Positions 1-9,120 of a DNA stretch of 41,885 bases are shown piece after piece (within the stretch, counting starts at the first letter, position 1; each line of letters starts with the position of its first letter). This stretch comes from Mollicutes bacterium (GTDB lineage: Bacteria > Bacillota_I > Bacilli_A > Izemoplasmatales > Izemoplasmataceae). The stretch covers positions 1-41,885 of the forward strand of contig PWFC01000035.1 in the NCBI GenBank assembly GCA_003554025.1, written 5' to 3'. Both the position numbers and the translations under genes were made by a program. The notes under the pieces were generated by a model. The model did not search any database and was not told where the DNA came from. It saw only the letters and a list, made by a program, of their open reading frames with translations.

Positions 1-771
<771 letters not shown>

Positions 772-833
772 AATATGGATAACTTCTTACGAAGTTAATC
801 AGTTTGATTGCTTAAAACTCAAAAGTAAGTTTG

Positions 834-856
834 TCCTATTCAGTTTTCAAAGACCA
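834..856 (-). promoter_or_regulatory. rRNA leader boxA-like antitermination element
   Basis: On the minus strand the leader contains TCTTTGAAAACTGAATAGG, the standard Bacillota boxA-like stretch bound by NusB/S10 in rRNA leaders. It lies between the innermost promoter and the 16S 5' end. A small perfect hairpin (AACTTC-gtaa-GAAGTT, 781-796) follows it just before the mature 16S, and may help processing. Function is inferred from the family, not tested. Confidence 0.6.
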
Positions 857-877
857 TTCCATTTTTGGTGCGATATC

Positions 878-906
878 ATTGTACATTATATCGTCACCGT
901 TGTCAA
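878..906 (-). promoter_or_regulatory. rRNA promoter, innermost (P3)
   Basis: The minus strand reads TTGACA (906-901), a 17-nt spacer and TACAAT (883-878). Transcription would start near 871, about 100 nt before the 16S 5' end. The -35 is consensus and the -10 has one mismatch. Confidence 0.8.
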
Positions 907-985
907 TAGAATTGCTACTACCGAGGAGGTGTTTCCCCCCTTTAAAAGTAGTGCGAGCTTCGCTTTCCCTCGGCCCGCAATAAAG

Positions 986-1014
986 AGTATATAACTTTCA
1001 ACTTTCAAAGTCAA
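986..1014 (-). promoter_or_regulatory. rRNA promoter, middle (P2)
   Basis: The minus strand reads TTGACT (1014-1009), a 17-nt spacer and TATACT (991-986). It lies 108 nt upstream of the innermost promoter and in the same orientation, as expected of tandem rRNA promoters. Confidence 0.8.
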
Positions 1015-1121
1015 TACTTTTTCCCAACTTTTTGCGAATTCTTGATAAGGTCTATTTATAGGCCTTTCCACAAAAAACTCAATCCTATTTTTTGCGACCG
1101 TCTAAAAAGACGCTATCGTAG

Positions 1122-1150
1122 ATTATAATAAAAGTGGAGGCCTTTGTCAA
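1122..1150 (-). promoter_or_regulatory. rRNA promoter, outermost (P1), inside the proS terminator
   Basis: The minus strand reads TTGACA (1150-1145), a 17-nt spacer and TATAAT (1127-1122), a perfect consensus promoter. The -35 lies in the loop of the proS terminator hairpin and the -10 lies just past its 3' arm, so the proS terminator and an rRNA promoter share the same DNA. With the other two promoters, the otherwise gene-free stretch 772-1169 is explained as an rRNA control region. Confidence 0.8.
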
Positions 1151-1166
1151 ACGAAACCTCCACTCT
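1129..1166 (-). terminator. Intrinsic terminator of proS
   Basis: On the minus strand, just after the proS stop, an AGTGGAGG arm pairs with CCTCCACT around a loop of about 16 nt and is followed by TTTATT. It closes the uppS-cdsA-dxr-rseP-proS operon and insulates the rRNA operon behind it. Confidence 0.7.
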
Positions 1167-1169
1167 TTG

Positions 1170-2414
1170 TCAAAGTATTTGTTTCAGCCGTTCTTCAACA
1201 TCCTCAATGGGGATTTGAACGGTTTCGTTTTTGTAGCGGTCGGTGAACTCGACCTTCCCTTCCTGCAGAGTCTTTCCGGCGACTATCCGGTAGGGCACAC
1301 CGATTAAATCCGCGTCTTTGAACTTGACGCCCGCCCGTTCGTCCCGGTCGTCAAGCAAAACATCGTGACGGTCGTTCAACGAACGATACAGCCTATCGAT
1401 TGTCTCTTGAGCCTCTTTTCCTTTTGCAAGAGGCACGATGTGGACGTCAAAAGGCGTGATCGATTTGGGCCAAAGGATGCTGTTTTCTTCGCTGTGCTGC
1501 TCTACAGCGGCCATCAGCGTACGGCTGATGCCAATGCCGTAACACCCCATGACGAGAGGTTTCCTTGCCCCGTCGCGATCGGTGAAATAGGCGTTCATGC
1601 TTTTGGAATACTTGGTGCCGAGTTTGAAGATGTTGCCGACTTCGATGCCTTTCGCCGTTGCAATCTCTCCGCCGCATTTCGGACAGGGATCGCCGTCGGT
1701 CAATCCGCTGAATTCCTGATTGGCGGCGTATTCGCACTTTGTGCAATAAGAAATCGTGTCCTCGCCGACTTCGCTCATCACCATGAACTCGTGCGCCACA
1801 TCTCCACCGATTTGCCCGGTGCTCGATGCGACAATGCGCGTATCGAGGCCGGCGCGTTTGAAGATGGTTGTGTAAGCGTCCATCATCGTATCGTACCATG
1901 CGTTTAAGTCCTCTTCGCTGTCGCTGAAGGTGTAGAGGTCTTTCATGACGAACTCGCGTCCGCGCATCAAAGCGAAACGGGGACGTAGTTCGTCGCGGTA
2001 TTTGGTTTGAATCTGGTATAAGGCAAGGGGAAGTTTCTTATAGGAATCAATATGGTCGCGCACAAGGGCGGTGATGACTTCTTCATGGGTCGGCCCTAGA
2101 CAAAAGTCCCTTTCCTTGCGATCCTTTAGTCGCATGAGCTCCGGGCCATAATTTGCCCAGCGGCCGCTTTCTTCCCAAAGGTCCCGGGGTTGAAGGGCGG
2201 GCATCAAAAGCTCGCTGCAACCGCGTTTGTCGTGTTCGTCGCGGACGATGGCCTCGATTTTTTTCATCACGCGCTGTCCGAGAGGAAGATAGGAATACAC
2301 CCCCGCCGCCGTCATTTTGACAAGTCCGGCGCGAATCAGGAGCTTGTGGCTTTTAACTTCGGCGTCTTTGGGCGCGTCTTTCAAAGTTGGTGCAAACAAC
2401 ATGCTTTGTTTCAT
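1170..2414 (-). CDS. proS: Prolyl-tRNA synthetase, short form without the editing (INS) domain
   Basis: This cytoplasmic class II synthetase charges tRNA-Pro with proline. All three class II motifs are visible: motif 2 as YRDELRPRFALMRGREFVMKD (in two overlapping parts, residues 139-159), motif 3 as GCYGIGISRTLMAAVEQ (290-306), and the anticodon-binding domain from about 320 on. It has 414 residues, while bacterial-type ProS usually has about 565 because a roughly 180-residue INS editing domain sits between motifs 2 and 3. Here that place holds only a CTKC...CPKC module (Cys224, 227, 244, 247) that looks like a zinc ribbon. The start ATG has AGGTGG six bases upstream. It is the last gene of the uppS operon, 14 nt after rseP. 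Alphaproteobacterial ProS also lacks INS; there, a separate ProXp-type deacylase clears Ala-tRNA-Pro. Confidence 0.95.
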   Translation of the reverse strand: MKQSMLFAPTLKDAPKDAEVKSHKLLIRAGLVKMTAAGVYSYLPLGQRVMKKIEAIVRDEHDKRGCSELLMPALQPRDLWEESGRWANYGPELMRLKDRKERDFCLGPTHEEVITALVRDHIDSYKKLPLALYQIQTKYRDELRPRFALMRGREFVMKDLYTFSDSEEDLNAWYDTMMDAYTTIFKRAGLDTRIVASSTGQIGGDVAHEFMVMSEVGEDTISYCTKCEYAANQEFSGLTDGDPCPKCGGEIATAKGIEVGNIFKLGTKYSKSMNAYFTDRDGARKPLVMGCYGIGISRTLMAAVEQHSEENSILWPKSITPFDVHIVPLAKGKEAQETIDRLYRSLNDRHDVLLDDRDERAGVKFKDADLIGVPYRIVAGKTLQEGKVEFTDRYKNETVQIPIEDVEERLKQIL

Positions 2415-2428
2415 CTAATCCACCTCAA

Positions 2429-3997
2429 TCAATTGAAAAGTCTCAGGATATCGTTGTATGTGACGTAAAGAATCAGGGCGATCAATAGGAAGAACATAAT
2501 CAGATGGAGATAATTTTCCACCGTCTTATTCACTTTGCGGCGCGTCACGGCCTCATAGCCCAAGAACACCAACCTTCCGCCGTCTAAGGCCGGGACCGGC
2601 AGCAGGTTCAAGATGCCGAGGTTCACACTGAGGAGAGCGACCCATTGCATCAAGGTGAACAATCCTTGTTGGAGGGCGCTTGTGGTGATGGAGTATATGC
2701 CCACAGGACCGGCAAGATCGCCGATGCCGACTGCGTCGCTAAAAAGCAGGCGCAGGGTGTCAAAAATCATCGTGCTCGAATCGACAACATTGCCCCCCGC
2801 GCGAGAAAAGGAGCGCAGAAACATAAACTCGTGTTCGGGCGCGACGCCGATGGTGTTTTGCACGGGGGCGACGTTTTGGGAATCGAGGATTTCTTTGGAG
2901 TGCGGTTCAACGTCGAAAGTATAGTGGCTGCCATCGCGAAGCACCTGGACGCTTAAGACGTCCTTGTCGAGATTGTTTTCTATATAAGAGACGACATTTC
3001 GCCAAGATTCCATGGATTGGTCGTTGATTTTGGTGATTTCATCGCCGCCCCTCAACCCTGCGTTGCGGGCCGGGGTGTTGCTTTGCACAGGTCCGATGAT
3101 TAAATCTTCTCCGGCTTCCTCATGGCTGCTTACGCCGATATTGAAGATATGAATGATGGGCGTGATGGTGACGTCAATCCGCTCAAACGTCGTGTCGGGA
3201 TGATTGCGCCAATCGCCCCGATGGAGACGTATTTCGAGATTCCGATTGCCGCGGTCCTGTGCAACGACCTCGGTGAATTCCTGCCAATGGTCCTCCACAT
3301 TCACTCCGTCCACTCGAATGAGTTTGTCGCCCACTTCGATTTTGCCTTCGGCCGGAGTCCCCTCTTGCACTCTCCCGATAACGGTTGTGATGGAACCTTG
3401 CGCGTCCGTTTCTTTCGGAAAGCCGATGAAAAACGCAAGCAGGACGAACAGGATAAACGCCAAAACGAAGTTCATAAACGGCCCGGAGAAAATCGCCAAA
3501 AACCGAGCGCCTAAGCTTTTTGACTCGAAACTGCGGTTGTAAGGAGCGATTTGCAGCTTTTTCTTCGAGGTAATGTAATGGGCTTTTCGGGAAACGTCGT
3601 GTTCGTTGATCATCAAGGGTTCGTGGTTCTTGCCTTTCAAATCAAAAGTTTCGACGGTGATTCTTTCGGCGTCTTGATACTTATCGTTCTCGACGTCCAA
3701 TATGATTTGGTCGATTTTTCCGGATTTGTTTTTTGTGAACCGGATTTCCTGGCCTTTTTTCAGAATCTCCGAATCCACTTCTTCGCCGGCCATCATCACA
3801 AAGCCGCCGATGGGAATGGCGCGAACGCTATAAAGGGTTTCGCCTTTGCGTTTGCTGTAAACGATTGGCCCCATGCCGATGGCGAACTCATGACAAAGAA
3901 TGCCGGCTCTTTTGGCCATGATGAAATGACCGAGTTCGTGAATCAGTATCACTAAGCCTAATACCAGGATGAATCCGATAATGTTGATGATAAACAT
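2429..3997 (-). CDS. rseP: RIP metalloprotease RseP (site-2 protease)
   Basis: Membrane-embedded M50 zinc protease that cuts transmembrane substrates (anti-sigma factors, signal-peptide remnants). Residues 20-24 are the HELGH zinc site within the first membrane helix. A long membrane-external section follows, with a membrane helix near 172-196 and two PDZ-like domains (about 205-265 and 295-360). Near the C-terminus the third zinc ligand lies in the NLLPVPALDGGRLVF motif, followed by the last membrane helix. It has 522 residues, longer than the usual 420-450, because of an insert of about 70 residues between the zinc site and the first PDZ. The SD (GGTGAGAG) overlaps the stop of dxr, 4 nt away, so the two are translationally linked. 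Sits in the standard uppS-cdsA-dxr-rseP-proS order. Confidence 0.93.
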   Translation of the reverse strand: MFIINIIGFILVLGLVILIHELGHFIMAKRAGILCHEFAIGMGPIVYSKRKGETLYSVRAIPIGGFVMMAGEEVDSEILKKGQEIRFTKNKSGKIDQIILDVENDKYQDAERITVETFDLKGKNHEPLMINEHDVSRKAHYITSKKKLQIAPYNRSFESKSLGARFLAIFSGPFMNFVLAFILFVLLAFFIGFPKETDAQGSITTVIGRVQEGTPAEGKIEVGDKLIRVDGVNVEDHWQEFTEVVAQDRGNRNLEIRLHRGDWRNHPDTTFERIDVTITPIIHIFNIGVSSHEEAGEDLIIGPVQSNTPARNAGLRGGDEITKINDQSMESWRNVVSYIENNLDKDVLSVQVLRDGSHYTFDVEPHSKEILDSQNVAPVQNTIGVAPEHEFMFLRSFSRAGGNVVDSSTMIFDTLRLLFSDAVGIGDLAGPVGIYSITTSALQQGLFTLMQWVALLSVNLGILNLLPVPALDGGRLVFLGYEAVTRRKVNKTVENYLHLIMFFLLIALILYVTYNDILRLFN

Positions 3998-4001
3998 GCT
4001 C

Positions 4002-5144
4002 TCACCTACTAACTATATTGCGTATGTACTCACGGACACGTTGGTCGTGCTCTACAATCTTATCAAGCGTCAGATGGTTGTCGTTTTGGAAATGGTCCAA
4101 CGCCCGTTTTATCAAAGTTTCAATCTCCAAAAACGAGATTTTGTCTTCCAAGAAAAGCCGTACGGCCACTTCGTTGGCCGCGTTCAAAGTCACCACGTGC
4201 AAACCGCCCTGTTTCGCAACGGCAAGCCCAAGGTCGAATAGAGAATAGCGTTCGCCATCGATCGCTTCGAAATGCAACGTCCCAACGCTTGTCAAATCAA
4301 ACAGCGTCGGGAAAGACATTCTTTTGGCTCCCTGCAAGGCCGCAAGAATGGGAATGCGCATGTCGGAAGGCCCCATGTGGGCCAATACGTTGCCGTCTTT
4401 GAATTGTACAAGTCCGTGCACGACGCTTTCTTTATGCAACACGGCTTCAATGTTTTCATAGGGCATGTCGAAAAGATAATGCGCTTCGATAATTTCGAAA
4501 ACCTTGTTCATCATGGTCGCGGAATCGATGGTGATCTTCGCCCCCATCACCCAATTCGGATGTTTCAAGGCGTCTTCTTTTGTGACATTTTCAAGCGCTT
4601 TTTTGTCCAAATCTCGAAAACTGCCTCCGCTTGCGGTAATGACAAGTTTTTCGACGTCTTCGACGTCGCTTCCGCGCAAGCATTCACGAAGCGCCGCGTG
4701 TTCGCTGTCAATGGGAATCAAGGAGGATTCCGACGCTTTCAAAGCTTCGCGAATGAGCGATCCGCCAACGACCAGTGTCTCTTTGTTGGCTAGAAGAACA
4801 TCTTTGTTACGCTCAATCGCCCGCAAGGTGGGCGCCAAACCGACGCTGCCTACGAGGGCGTTAAGCACTACGGCTTCATCTTCACTTGCCGCAATGGTTT
4901 CAAGCCCGCCCTTTTCAAGGGCGTAAAATTTGATGTCGGGATACGCTCTTTTGATGGTTTCTTCGTGTTCTTCCGCCATTGAAACCATCTCGACGTCATG
5001 ACGCGAAAGAATTTCAAGGACGGTTTTGACACTGCTTTTCGCGGTCACGGCTTGAAGAGAAAACTGTTCAGGAAATTCTTCAACGATTTCCAGAACTTGC
5101 GTGCCGATGCTGCCGCTTGCGCCTAAAAGTTGTATTCTTTTCAT
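4002..5144 (-). CDS. dxr: 1-deoxy-D-xylulose 5-phosphate reductoisomerase
   Basis: NADPH-dependent enzyme that converts DXP to MEP, the first committed step of the non-mevalonate isoprenoid pathway. The product feeds UppS, encoded upstream. The N-terminal dinucleotide fold begins LLGASGSIGTQVLEIV. The active-site pieces SEHAA (about 147), ASGGSFRD and HPNWVMGAKITIDSATMMNK are intact. I place the start at the ATG at 5144, because GAGGTG at the end of cdsA lies 8 bases upstream; a GTG two codons earlier is a weaker choice. Length of 380 residues is normal. It starts 2 nt after the cdsA stop, so the genes are co-translated. Confidence 0.95.
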   Translation of the reverse strand: MKRIQLLGASGSIGTQVLEIVEEFPEQFSLQAVTAKSSVKTVLEILSRHDVEMVSMAEEHEETIKRAYPDIKFYALEKGGLETIAASEDEAVVLNALVGSVGLAPTLRAIERNKDVLLANKETLVVGGSLIREALKASESSLIPIDSEHAALRECLRGSDVEDVEKLVITASGGSFRDLDKKALENVTKEDALKHPNWVMGAKITIDSATMMNKVFEIIEAHYLFDMPYENIEAVLHKESVVHGLVQFKDGNVLAHMGPSDMRIPILAALQGAKRMSFPTLFDLTSVGTLHFEAIDGERYSLFDLGLAVAKQGGLHVVTLNAANEVAVRLFLEDKISFLEIETLIKRALDHFQNDNHLTLDKIVEHDQRVREYIRNIVSR

Positions 5145-5146
5145 GG

Positions 5147-5953
5147 TCACAACACCTCGGTGGCCAACAAAATGACACTAAACACAAAAGAAGCGAGCAA
5201 AGTCGAATCCAAACGGTCCATGAAGACGCCGTGGCCCGGCAAGAGGTTCGAAAAATCCTTGATTCCGTGTTTTCTTTTCAAAAATGACGCAAGCAAGTCG
5301 CCGAGCTGCCCCGTGATGGAGATGATAACGCCGACAAGGACGACCCATGCGATGGGGCGGCCTTCCAATATGGCGGTCTGCACCGCGAAAAGACTGGCGA
5401 AAGGTACAGCAATCAAAGTTCCACCAACTGCGCCTTCAACCGTCTTCTTTGGCGATATGGAAGGTGAAAGCTTGTGCTTCCCGATAGCGAGTCCGACAAA
5501 ATACGCAAACGAATCGGTGAGCATCACGGTAAGCAAAACATACACCAACACCGCAACGCCTCTGGATTGGAGGTGTGAAAGCGCCGCGATGGGCAACCCT
5601 ATATAAAGGACGACCACAAACGATGAAAGAAGCGTCCTCCAAGGAAGTTTGGCCAACCATTTCCATAACGTCAAAACGACGGGGATACTTCCAATGATAA
5701 CCAAGAATGCTCCGCCACCCAAGAGTTGGTGATAAAATGCAAGTGTGGCGGCATAAATTGCAAGCGTCGCCAAGTACACGAGCAAAGAAGACCAATGGTC
5801 CAAAACATGCGTCCTTTTGAACATGTTTAAAAGCTCGAAAGCGCAAAGAATGAGCACCAAAGCGCCAACAAACGAAAAATATAGGGCGGGCAGCCAAAGC
5901 AACGGCAAAAAAATCGCCGCAAGCACGATGCCGGTCACAACTCTTTGGCGCAT
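5147..5953 (-). CDS. cdsA: Phosphatidate cytidylyltransferase (CDP-diglyceride synthase)
   Basis: Integral membrane enzyme that makes CDP-diacylglycerol from phosphatidate and CTP, the entry to phosphatidylglycerol and cardiolipin synthesis. The 268 residues form about seven to eight membrane helices. The family signature is at the C-terminus: SFLKRKHGIKDFSNLLPGH followed by GVFMDRLDS, with the conserved Lys/Asp residues present; the usual second Gly of the HGG part is Val. The SPSISPKKTVEG stretch is also conserved. The start ATG has a GGGGGGAG SD three to four bases upstream. The uppS reading frame, which has lost or lacks its stop, overlaps this gene by 518 nt in another frame. Confidence 0.93.
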   Translation of the reverse strand: MRQRVVTGIVLAAIFLPLLWLPALYFSFVGALVLILCAFELLNMFKRTHVLDHWSSLLVYLATLAIYAATLAFYHQLLGGGAFLVIIGSIPVVLTLWKWLAKLPWRTLLSSFVVVLYIGLPIAALSHLQSRGVAVLVYVLLTVMLTDSFAYFVGLAIGKHKLSPSISPKKTVEGAVGGTLIAVPFASLFAVQTAILEGRPIAWVVLVGVIISITGQLGDLLASFLKRKHGIKDFSNLLPGHGVFMDRLDSTLLASFVFSVILLATEVL

Positions 5954-6695
5954 TGTCTCCCCCCTTCTTTTTCAGACCGCCGAACTTCCGGTCTCTATTT
6001 TGATAACGACGCAACGCCTTGTGAAAACGGCGGATTGAAAACGCCGGCCAATGCGTTTTGGTGAAATAAAATTCCGCGTAGGAATTCTGCCAGAGCAAAA
6101 AGTTGCTGAGACGTTGTTCGCCGCTTGTTCGTATCAAAAAATCCACAGGCGGCAATCCGGCCGTGTAAAGATGCGCATCGATGGTGTCTTCATCGATGTC
6201 CGAAGCGGAGAGTTCTCCCTCGCCGACCTTCTCGGCTATGCGTTTGGCGGCTTGGGTCAGTTCATAACGACTGCCGTAATCGAAACACACATTCAAAACC
6301 ATGCCGTCCCGATCTTTTGTTTTTTCTTCGATTTCTTGCATATATTCTCGGTTTTCCTTGCGGATTCGATCGCGGCGGCCGCTGAATACGACACGGATAT
6401 GATCGTGCTTCACTTCGTCTTTGTATTCTTCTTTAAACAAATCCGGCAACGCCATCAAATAATCGATTTCGGCTTTCGGGCGCTTCCAATTCTCGGTGCT
6501 AAACGCGTACACGCTTAACACTTCGACGCCGAGTTCATGCGCTTCAAACGCGATGGTCTTTACGTTGAGCGCGCCACGCTTGTGGCCGTAGGTGCGGGGT
6601 TTTTTCCTGCGTTTCGCCCAACGACCGTTGCCGTCTAAAATAATCGCCACATGGCGGGGGAGGGGTTTTTGCATGATTTTGTCTCTACGTCTCAT
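5436..6695 (-). CDS. uppS: Undecaprenyl diphosphate synthase, open at its 3' end and running into cdsA out of frame
   Basis: Cytoplasmic cis-prenyltransferase that makes the C55 lipid carrier for cell-wall synthesis. From the ATG at 6695 (GGAGG seven bases upstream; a TTG at 6707 overlaps the SD and is not the start) residues 1-240 are a complete UppS: ILDGNGRWAKRR with the catalytic Asp21, YAFSTENWKRP, FLIRTSGEQRLSNFLLWQ, and the family end YQNRDRKFGG. The family normally stops right here. In this sequence the frame stays open for about 180 more codons through cdsA in the other frame, giving a Cys/Arg-rich tail that resembles no protein I know. One extra base in the G6 or A5 run at 5959-5972 would end the protein at TGA 5935-5937. 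The true end is probably near there, with the tail an artefact or a recent mutation. Confidence 0.88.
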   Translation of the reverse strand: MRRRDKIMQKPLPRHVAIILDGNGRWAKRRKKPRTYGHKRGALNVKTIAFEAHELGVEVLSVYAFSTENWKRPKAEIDYLMALPDLFKEEYKDEVKHDHIRVVFSGRRDRIRKENREYMQEIEEKTKDRDGMVLNVCFDYGSRYELTQAAKRIAEKVGEGELSASDIDEDTIDAHLYTAGLPPVDFLIRTSGEQRLSNFLLWQNSYAEFYFTKTHWPAFSIRRFHKALRRYQNRDRKFGGLKKKGGDNAPKSCDRHRACGDFFAVALAARPIFFVCWRFGAHSLRFRAFKHVQKDACFGPLVFFARVLGDACNLCRHTCILSPTLGWRSILGYHWKYPRRFDVMEMVGQTSLEDASFIVCGRPLYRVAHRGAFTPPIQRRCGVGVCFAYRDAHRFVCVFCRTRYREAQAFTFHIAKEDG

Positions 6696-6727
6696 AATGT
6701 CCTCCAAAATAGTCTTCTTTGAAAGTT

Positions 6728-6756
6728 ATTATACTACAAACCCAGCCGTTTTTCCA
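6728..6756 (-). promoter_or_regulatory. Promoter of the uppS-cdsA-dxr-rseP-proS operon
   Basis: The minus strand reads TGGAAA (6756-6751), a 17-nt spacer and TATAAT (6733-6728). Start of transcription would be near 6720, leaving a short leader with the uppS SD. It lies between the hairpin that follows frr and uppS, so the envelope genes can be expressed apart from frr. Confidence 0.7.
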
Positions 6757-6775
6757 TGAATCGGCAGATAGTAAA

Positions 6776-6799
6776 GGACCACCGCCGAATGCGGTGGCC
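6776..6799 (-). terminator. Hairpin terminator after frr
   Basis: A GC-rich hairpin (CCACCGC paired with GCGGTGG around a 5-nt loop, plus outer pairs with one mismatch) follows the frr stop. Its minus-strand T tract is weak (TCCTTTAC), so some read-through into uppS is likely. The long T run is on the plus strand, where no gene points this way. Confidence 0.5.
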
Positions 6800-6804
6800 T
6801 TTTT

Positions 6805-7362
6805 TTACACTTGGGTCAGGTCTCGTTCTTTGTCTTCTAAGGCCTTATCGACCTTGCCGACGTATTCGTCCGTCTTTTTCTGGACGTCTTCTTGAAACGC
6901 GATGGAGTCGTCTTCGGTGATGTCGCTGGATTTTTCCATCTTCTTGATTTTGTCGTTCGCCTCGCGGCGGGCGTTGCGAATCTTCACGCGCGCTTCCTCG
7001 GCGGATTTGCGAACTTGCTTGACAAGTTCTTTGCGTCGTTCTTCGTTAAGTTTGGGCATGACGATTCGAATCTGTTCGCCTTCATTGTTGGGCGTTACGC
7101 CCAAATTTGCGCCCAAAATCGCCTTTTCCACTTCTTTGACAACGTTCTTGTCGTAAGGTTTGATTAGAAGCTGGTTCGCCTCCGGAGTGGAAATGTTGGC
7201 CACTTGATTGAGCGGAGTGAGCGCGCCATAGTAGTCCACGCGAACGCCGTCGAGTATGGTCGGGTTCGCACGTCCCGTGCGCACACGGGCCATTTCGTAA
7301 TACAGTGAGTCTACAGCTTTTTCCATTTTCTCTTCCATTTCCAACATTACATCGTCAATCAT
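6805..7362 (-). CDS. frr: Ribosome recycling factor
   Basis: Splits post-termination ribosomes together with EF-G in the cytoplasm. The 185 residues are the normal family length and run colinear with other RRFs: a three-helix bundle and the small domain from about 30 to 105. Conserved stretches include VRTGRANPTILDGVRVDYYG, the hinge region and ARVKIRNARREANDKIKK. An AGGAGG SD lies upstream of the ATG. It starts 10 nt after pyrH, so it is cotranscribed with it; the order pyrH-frr is near universal in bacteria. Confidence 0.97.
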   Translation of the reverse strand: MIDDVMLEMEEKMEKAVDSLYYEMARVRTGRANPTILDGVRVDYYGALTPLNQVANISTPEANQLLIKPYDKNVVKEVEKAILGANLGVTPNNEGEQIRIVMPKLNEERRKELVKQVRKSAEEARVKIRNARREANDKIKKMEKSSDITEDDSIAFQEDVQKKTDEYVGKVDKALEDKERDLTQV

Positions 7363-7372
7363 GGTTTCCCTC

Positions 7373-8086
7373 CTATCGGATAACCGTTCCTATATTTTCA
7401 CCGAGCGCGGCTCGCTTTATGTTGCCTTTGATGTTCATATCAAAGACGACAATTTCGATTTCATTGTCTTTACAAAGCGCGGCTGCGGTCGAATCCATAA
7501 CTTCGAGACGGTGCTCCAACACTTCGTGATGCGTCAATACTCCGTACTTTTTGGCGTCTTTATGGGTCTTCGGGTCAAGGTTGTAGACGCCGTCGGTGCC
7601 GTTTTTCGCCATCAGTATGGTTTTCGCGCCAATTTCCGCGGCCCTTAAAGCGCTTGTGGTGTCGGTGCTGAAATACGGGTTACCGGTGCCGCCGCCAAAG
7701 ATGACGATCATGCCTTTTTCGAGGTTGCTGATGGCTTTGCGGCGAATGTAGGGTTCCGCAACTTGCGGAATGTTCAAGCTGGTCATGGTGCGGGTTTCAA
7801 CACCAAGGGACTCCAGCCCGTTTTGAAGAGCCAGAGCGTTCATGATGGTTGCAATCATCCCCATATAATCGGCGCTGCTTCTCTCCATGCCCATCTCGCT
7901 TGCGGTCTTTCCGCGCCAGATGTTTCCGCCGCCGACAATAATTCCGATTTCAAAACGGCCTACGTCATAGGCGTTTTTGATTTCTTGGGCTATTTCTTTC
8001 ACCCGCAAAGGATCAATGCTTTTTCCTTGTGGGCCGGAGAGCGCTTCGCCGCTCAATTTGATGATCAATCTTTTTTTCTCACTCAT
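7373..8086 (-). CDS. pyrH: UMP kinase
   Basis: Hexameric cytoplasmic kinase of the amino-acid-kinase fold that phosphorylates UMP to UDP for pyrimidine nucleotide synthesis. Visible are the N-terminal [12 protein letters not shown] phosphate loop, the VGGGNIWRG motif, the conserved GxGxPYFSTDT substrate region ([13 protein letters not shown]) and the C-terminal strand GENIGTVI. The 237 residues are the family length. GGGGAGAAGG is the SD. It lies between tsf and frr in the usual order, but a hairpin separates it from tsf. Confidence 0.97.
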   Translation of the reverse strand: MSEKKRLIIKLSGEALSGPQGKSIDPLRVKEIAQEIKNAYDVGRFEIGIIVGGGNIWRGKTASEMGMERSSADYMGMIATIMNALALQNGLESLGVETRTMTSLNIPQVAEPYIRRKAISNLEKGMIVIFGGGTGNPYFSTDTTSALRAAEIGAKTILMAKNGTDGVYNLDPKTHKDAKKYGVLTHHEVLEHRLEVMDSTAAALCKDNEIEIVVFDMNIKGNIKRAALGENIGTVIR

Positions 8087-8104
8087 TGCCTTCTCCCCTA
8101 TCTA

Positions 8105-8139
8105 GAAAAGCAGGACACAAAAAAGTGTCCCCGCTTTTA
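8105..8139 (-). terminator. Hairpin after tsf (terminator or attenuator)
   Basis: Right after the tsf stop the minus strand forms AAAAGCGGGGACAC, a T6 loop and GTGTCCTGCTTTT. The T tract is part of the lower stem. With only about 20 nt to the pyrH ATG, it probably lowers pyrH-frr expression relative to the abundant EF-Ts and does not isolate it. Confidence 0.5.
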
Positions 8140-9012
8140 CTACTTCATTTGTGATTGGACTTCGCTTGCGAAGTCTTTTTCGTTTTTTTCAACGCCTTCG
8201 CCAACTTCAAAGCGTTTGAACGTGACGATTTGTGCGTCCGATTGCTTGACATAATCGCCGACGCTTTGGTCTTGGTCCTTGACGAACGGTTGGTGCACGA
8301 GGCAAATTTCCTTGAGGTATTTTTTCAAGCGTCCGGTCACCATTTTGTCTACGATGTGTTCAGGTTTGCCTTCGTTTAAAGCTTCTTTGCGAAGAAGCTC
8401 TTTTTCATGTTCGATGACATCGTCGCTGATGTCGTCTTCTTGCAGGTAGCGGGGATTGATCGCCGCTACGTGCATGGCGACGTCTTTCGCGGTTTGCGCG
8501 TCGCCGCCTTCAAGAAGAGCGAGCGCGGCGATTTTGCCGCCCATATGGACATAAGAACCAACGATTTGCGTATCGGTTTTTTCCACAACCTCTACCCGCC
8601 TAAGAGTGATTTTCTCGCCAATTTTGGCTGCGGTTGCCACAATGTATTCGTCTAGTGTCCGTCCATCGACGTCGACCTTCAAAGCTTCTTCGGTGGTTTT
8701 GACGTCGTTGGCAAGCAGGGTTTGTCCGATTTTTTCCAACAAACCGGTGAATTGTTCGTTTTTGGCCGCAAAGTCCGTTTCCGAGTTCAATTCGTAAATG
8801 ACCGCCTTTTGTTCGTTTTTCACAACGTTGGCAAGGCCTTCGGCGGCGATGCGGTCCGCTTTTTTCTCCGCTTTGGAAATCCCTTTTTCACGAAGATAAT
8901 CGATCGCTTTATCTAAATCCCCGTCGGTCTCTTGCAACGCTTTCTTGCAATCGAGCATGCCCGCGCCGGTCTTTTCGCGCAAGGCTTTTACTTCTGATGC
9001 TTTAATTGCCAT
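8140..9012 (-). CDS. tsf: Elongation factor Ts
   Basis: Guanine-nucleotide exchange factor that reloads EF-Tu with GTP. Residues 1-55 are the UBA-like N-terminal domain (ALREKTGAGMLDCKKALQE, a family signature). The core begins with SETDFAAKNEQF, which contains the TDF part that touches the EF-Tu Mg site. I chose the ATG at 9012, giving MAIKASEV as in other EF-Ts proteins and a GGAGG SD 7 nt upstream; a TTG two codons earlier lies too close to the SD. The 290 residues are normal. It has its own promoter after the rpsB terminator. Confidence 0.97.
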   Translation of the reverse strand: MAIKASEVKALREKTGAGMLDCKKALQETDGDLDKAIDYLREKGISKAEKKADRIAAEGLANVVKNEQKAVIYELNSETDFAAKNEQFTGLLEKIGQTLLANDVKTTEEALKVDVDGRTLDEYIVATAAKIGEKITLRRVEVVEKTDTQIVGSYVHMGGKIAALALLEGGDAQTAKDVAMHVAAINPRYLQEDDISDDVIEHEKELLRKEALNEGKPEHIVDKMVTGRLKKYLKEICLVHQPFVKDQDQSVGDYVKQSDAQIVTFKRFEVGEGVEKNEKDFASEVQSQMK

Positions 9013-9035
9013 GTTCAACCCTCCATATAGTTATC

Positions 9036-9065
9036 ATTATAATTTTAACATAATCACGAGGACAA
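9036..9065 (-). promoter_or_regulatory. Promoter of tsf with an inverted repeat over its -35
   Basis: The minus strand reads TTGTCC (9065-9060), an 18-nt spacer and TATAAT (9041-9036). The -35 overlaps one arm of a perfect GAGGAC/GTCCTC inverted repeat (arms 9058-9063 and 9079-9084), which may be an operator or part of the rpsB 3' structure. Confidence 0.6.
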
Positions 9066-9089
9066 ATAAAACCACAACGTCCTCTTTTC

Positions 9090-9120
9090 AAAAAAATAGA
9101 GAGCGGAAAAGCTCTCTATT
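9090..9120 (-). terminator. Intrinsic terminator of rpsB
   Basis: On the minus strand AATAGAGAGC pairs with GCTCTCTATT around a 6-nt loop and is followed by seven T residues. It is a strong, textbook terminator and begins at the rpsB stop codon. Confidence 0.9.
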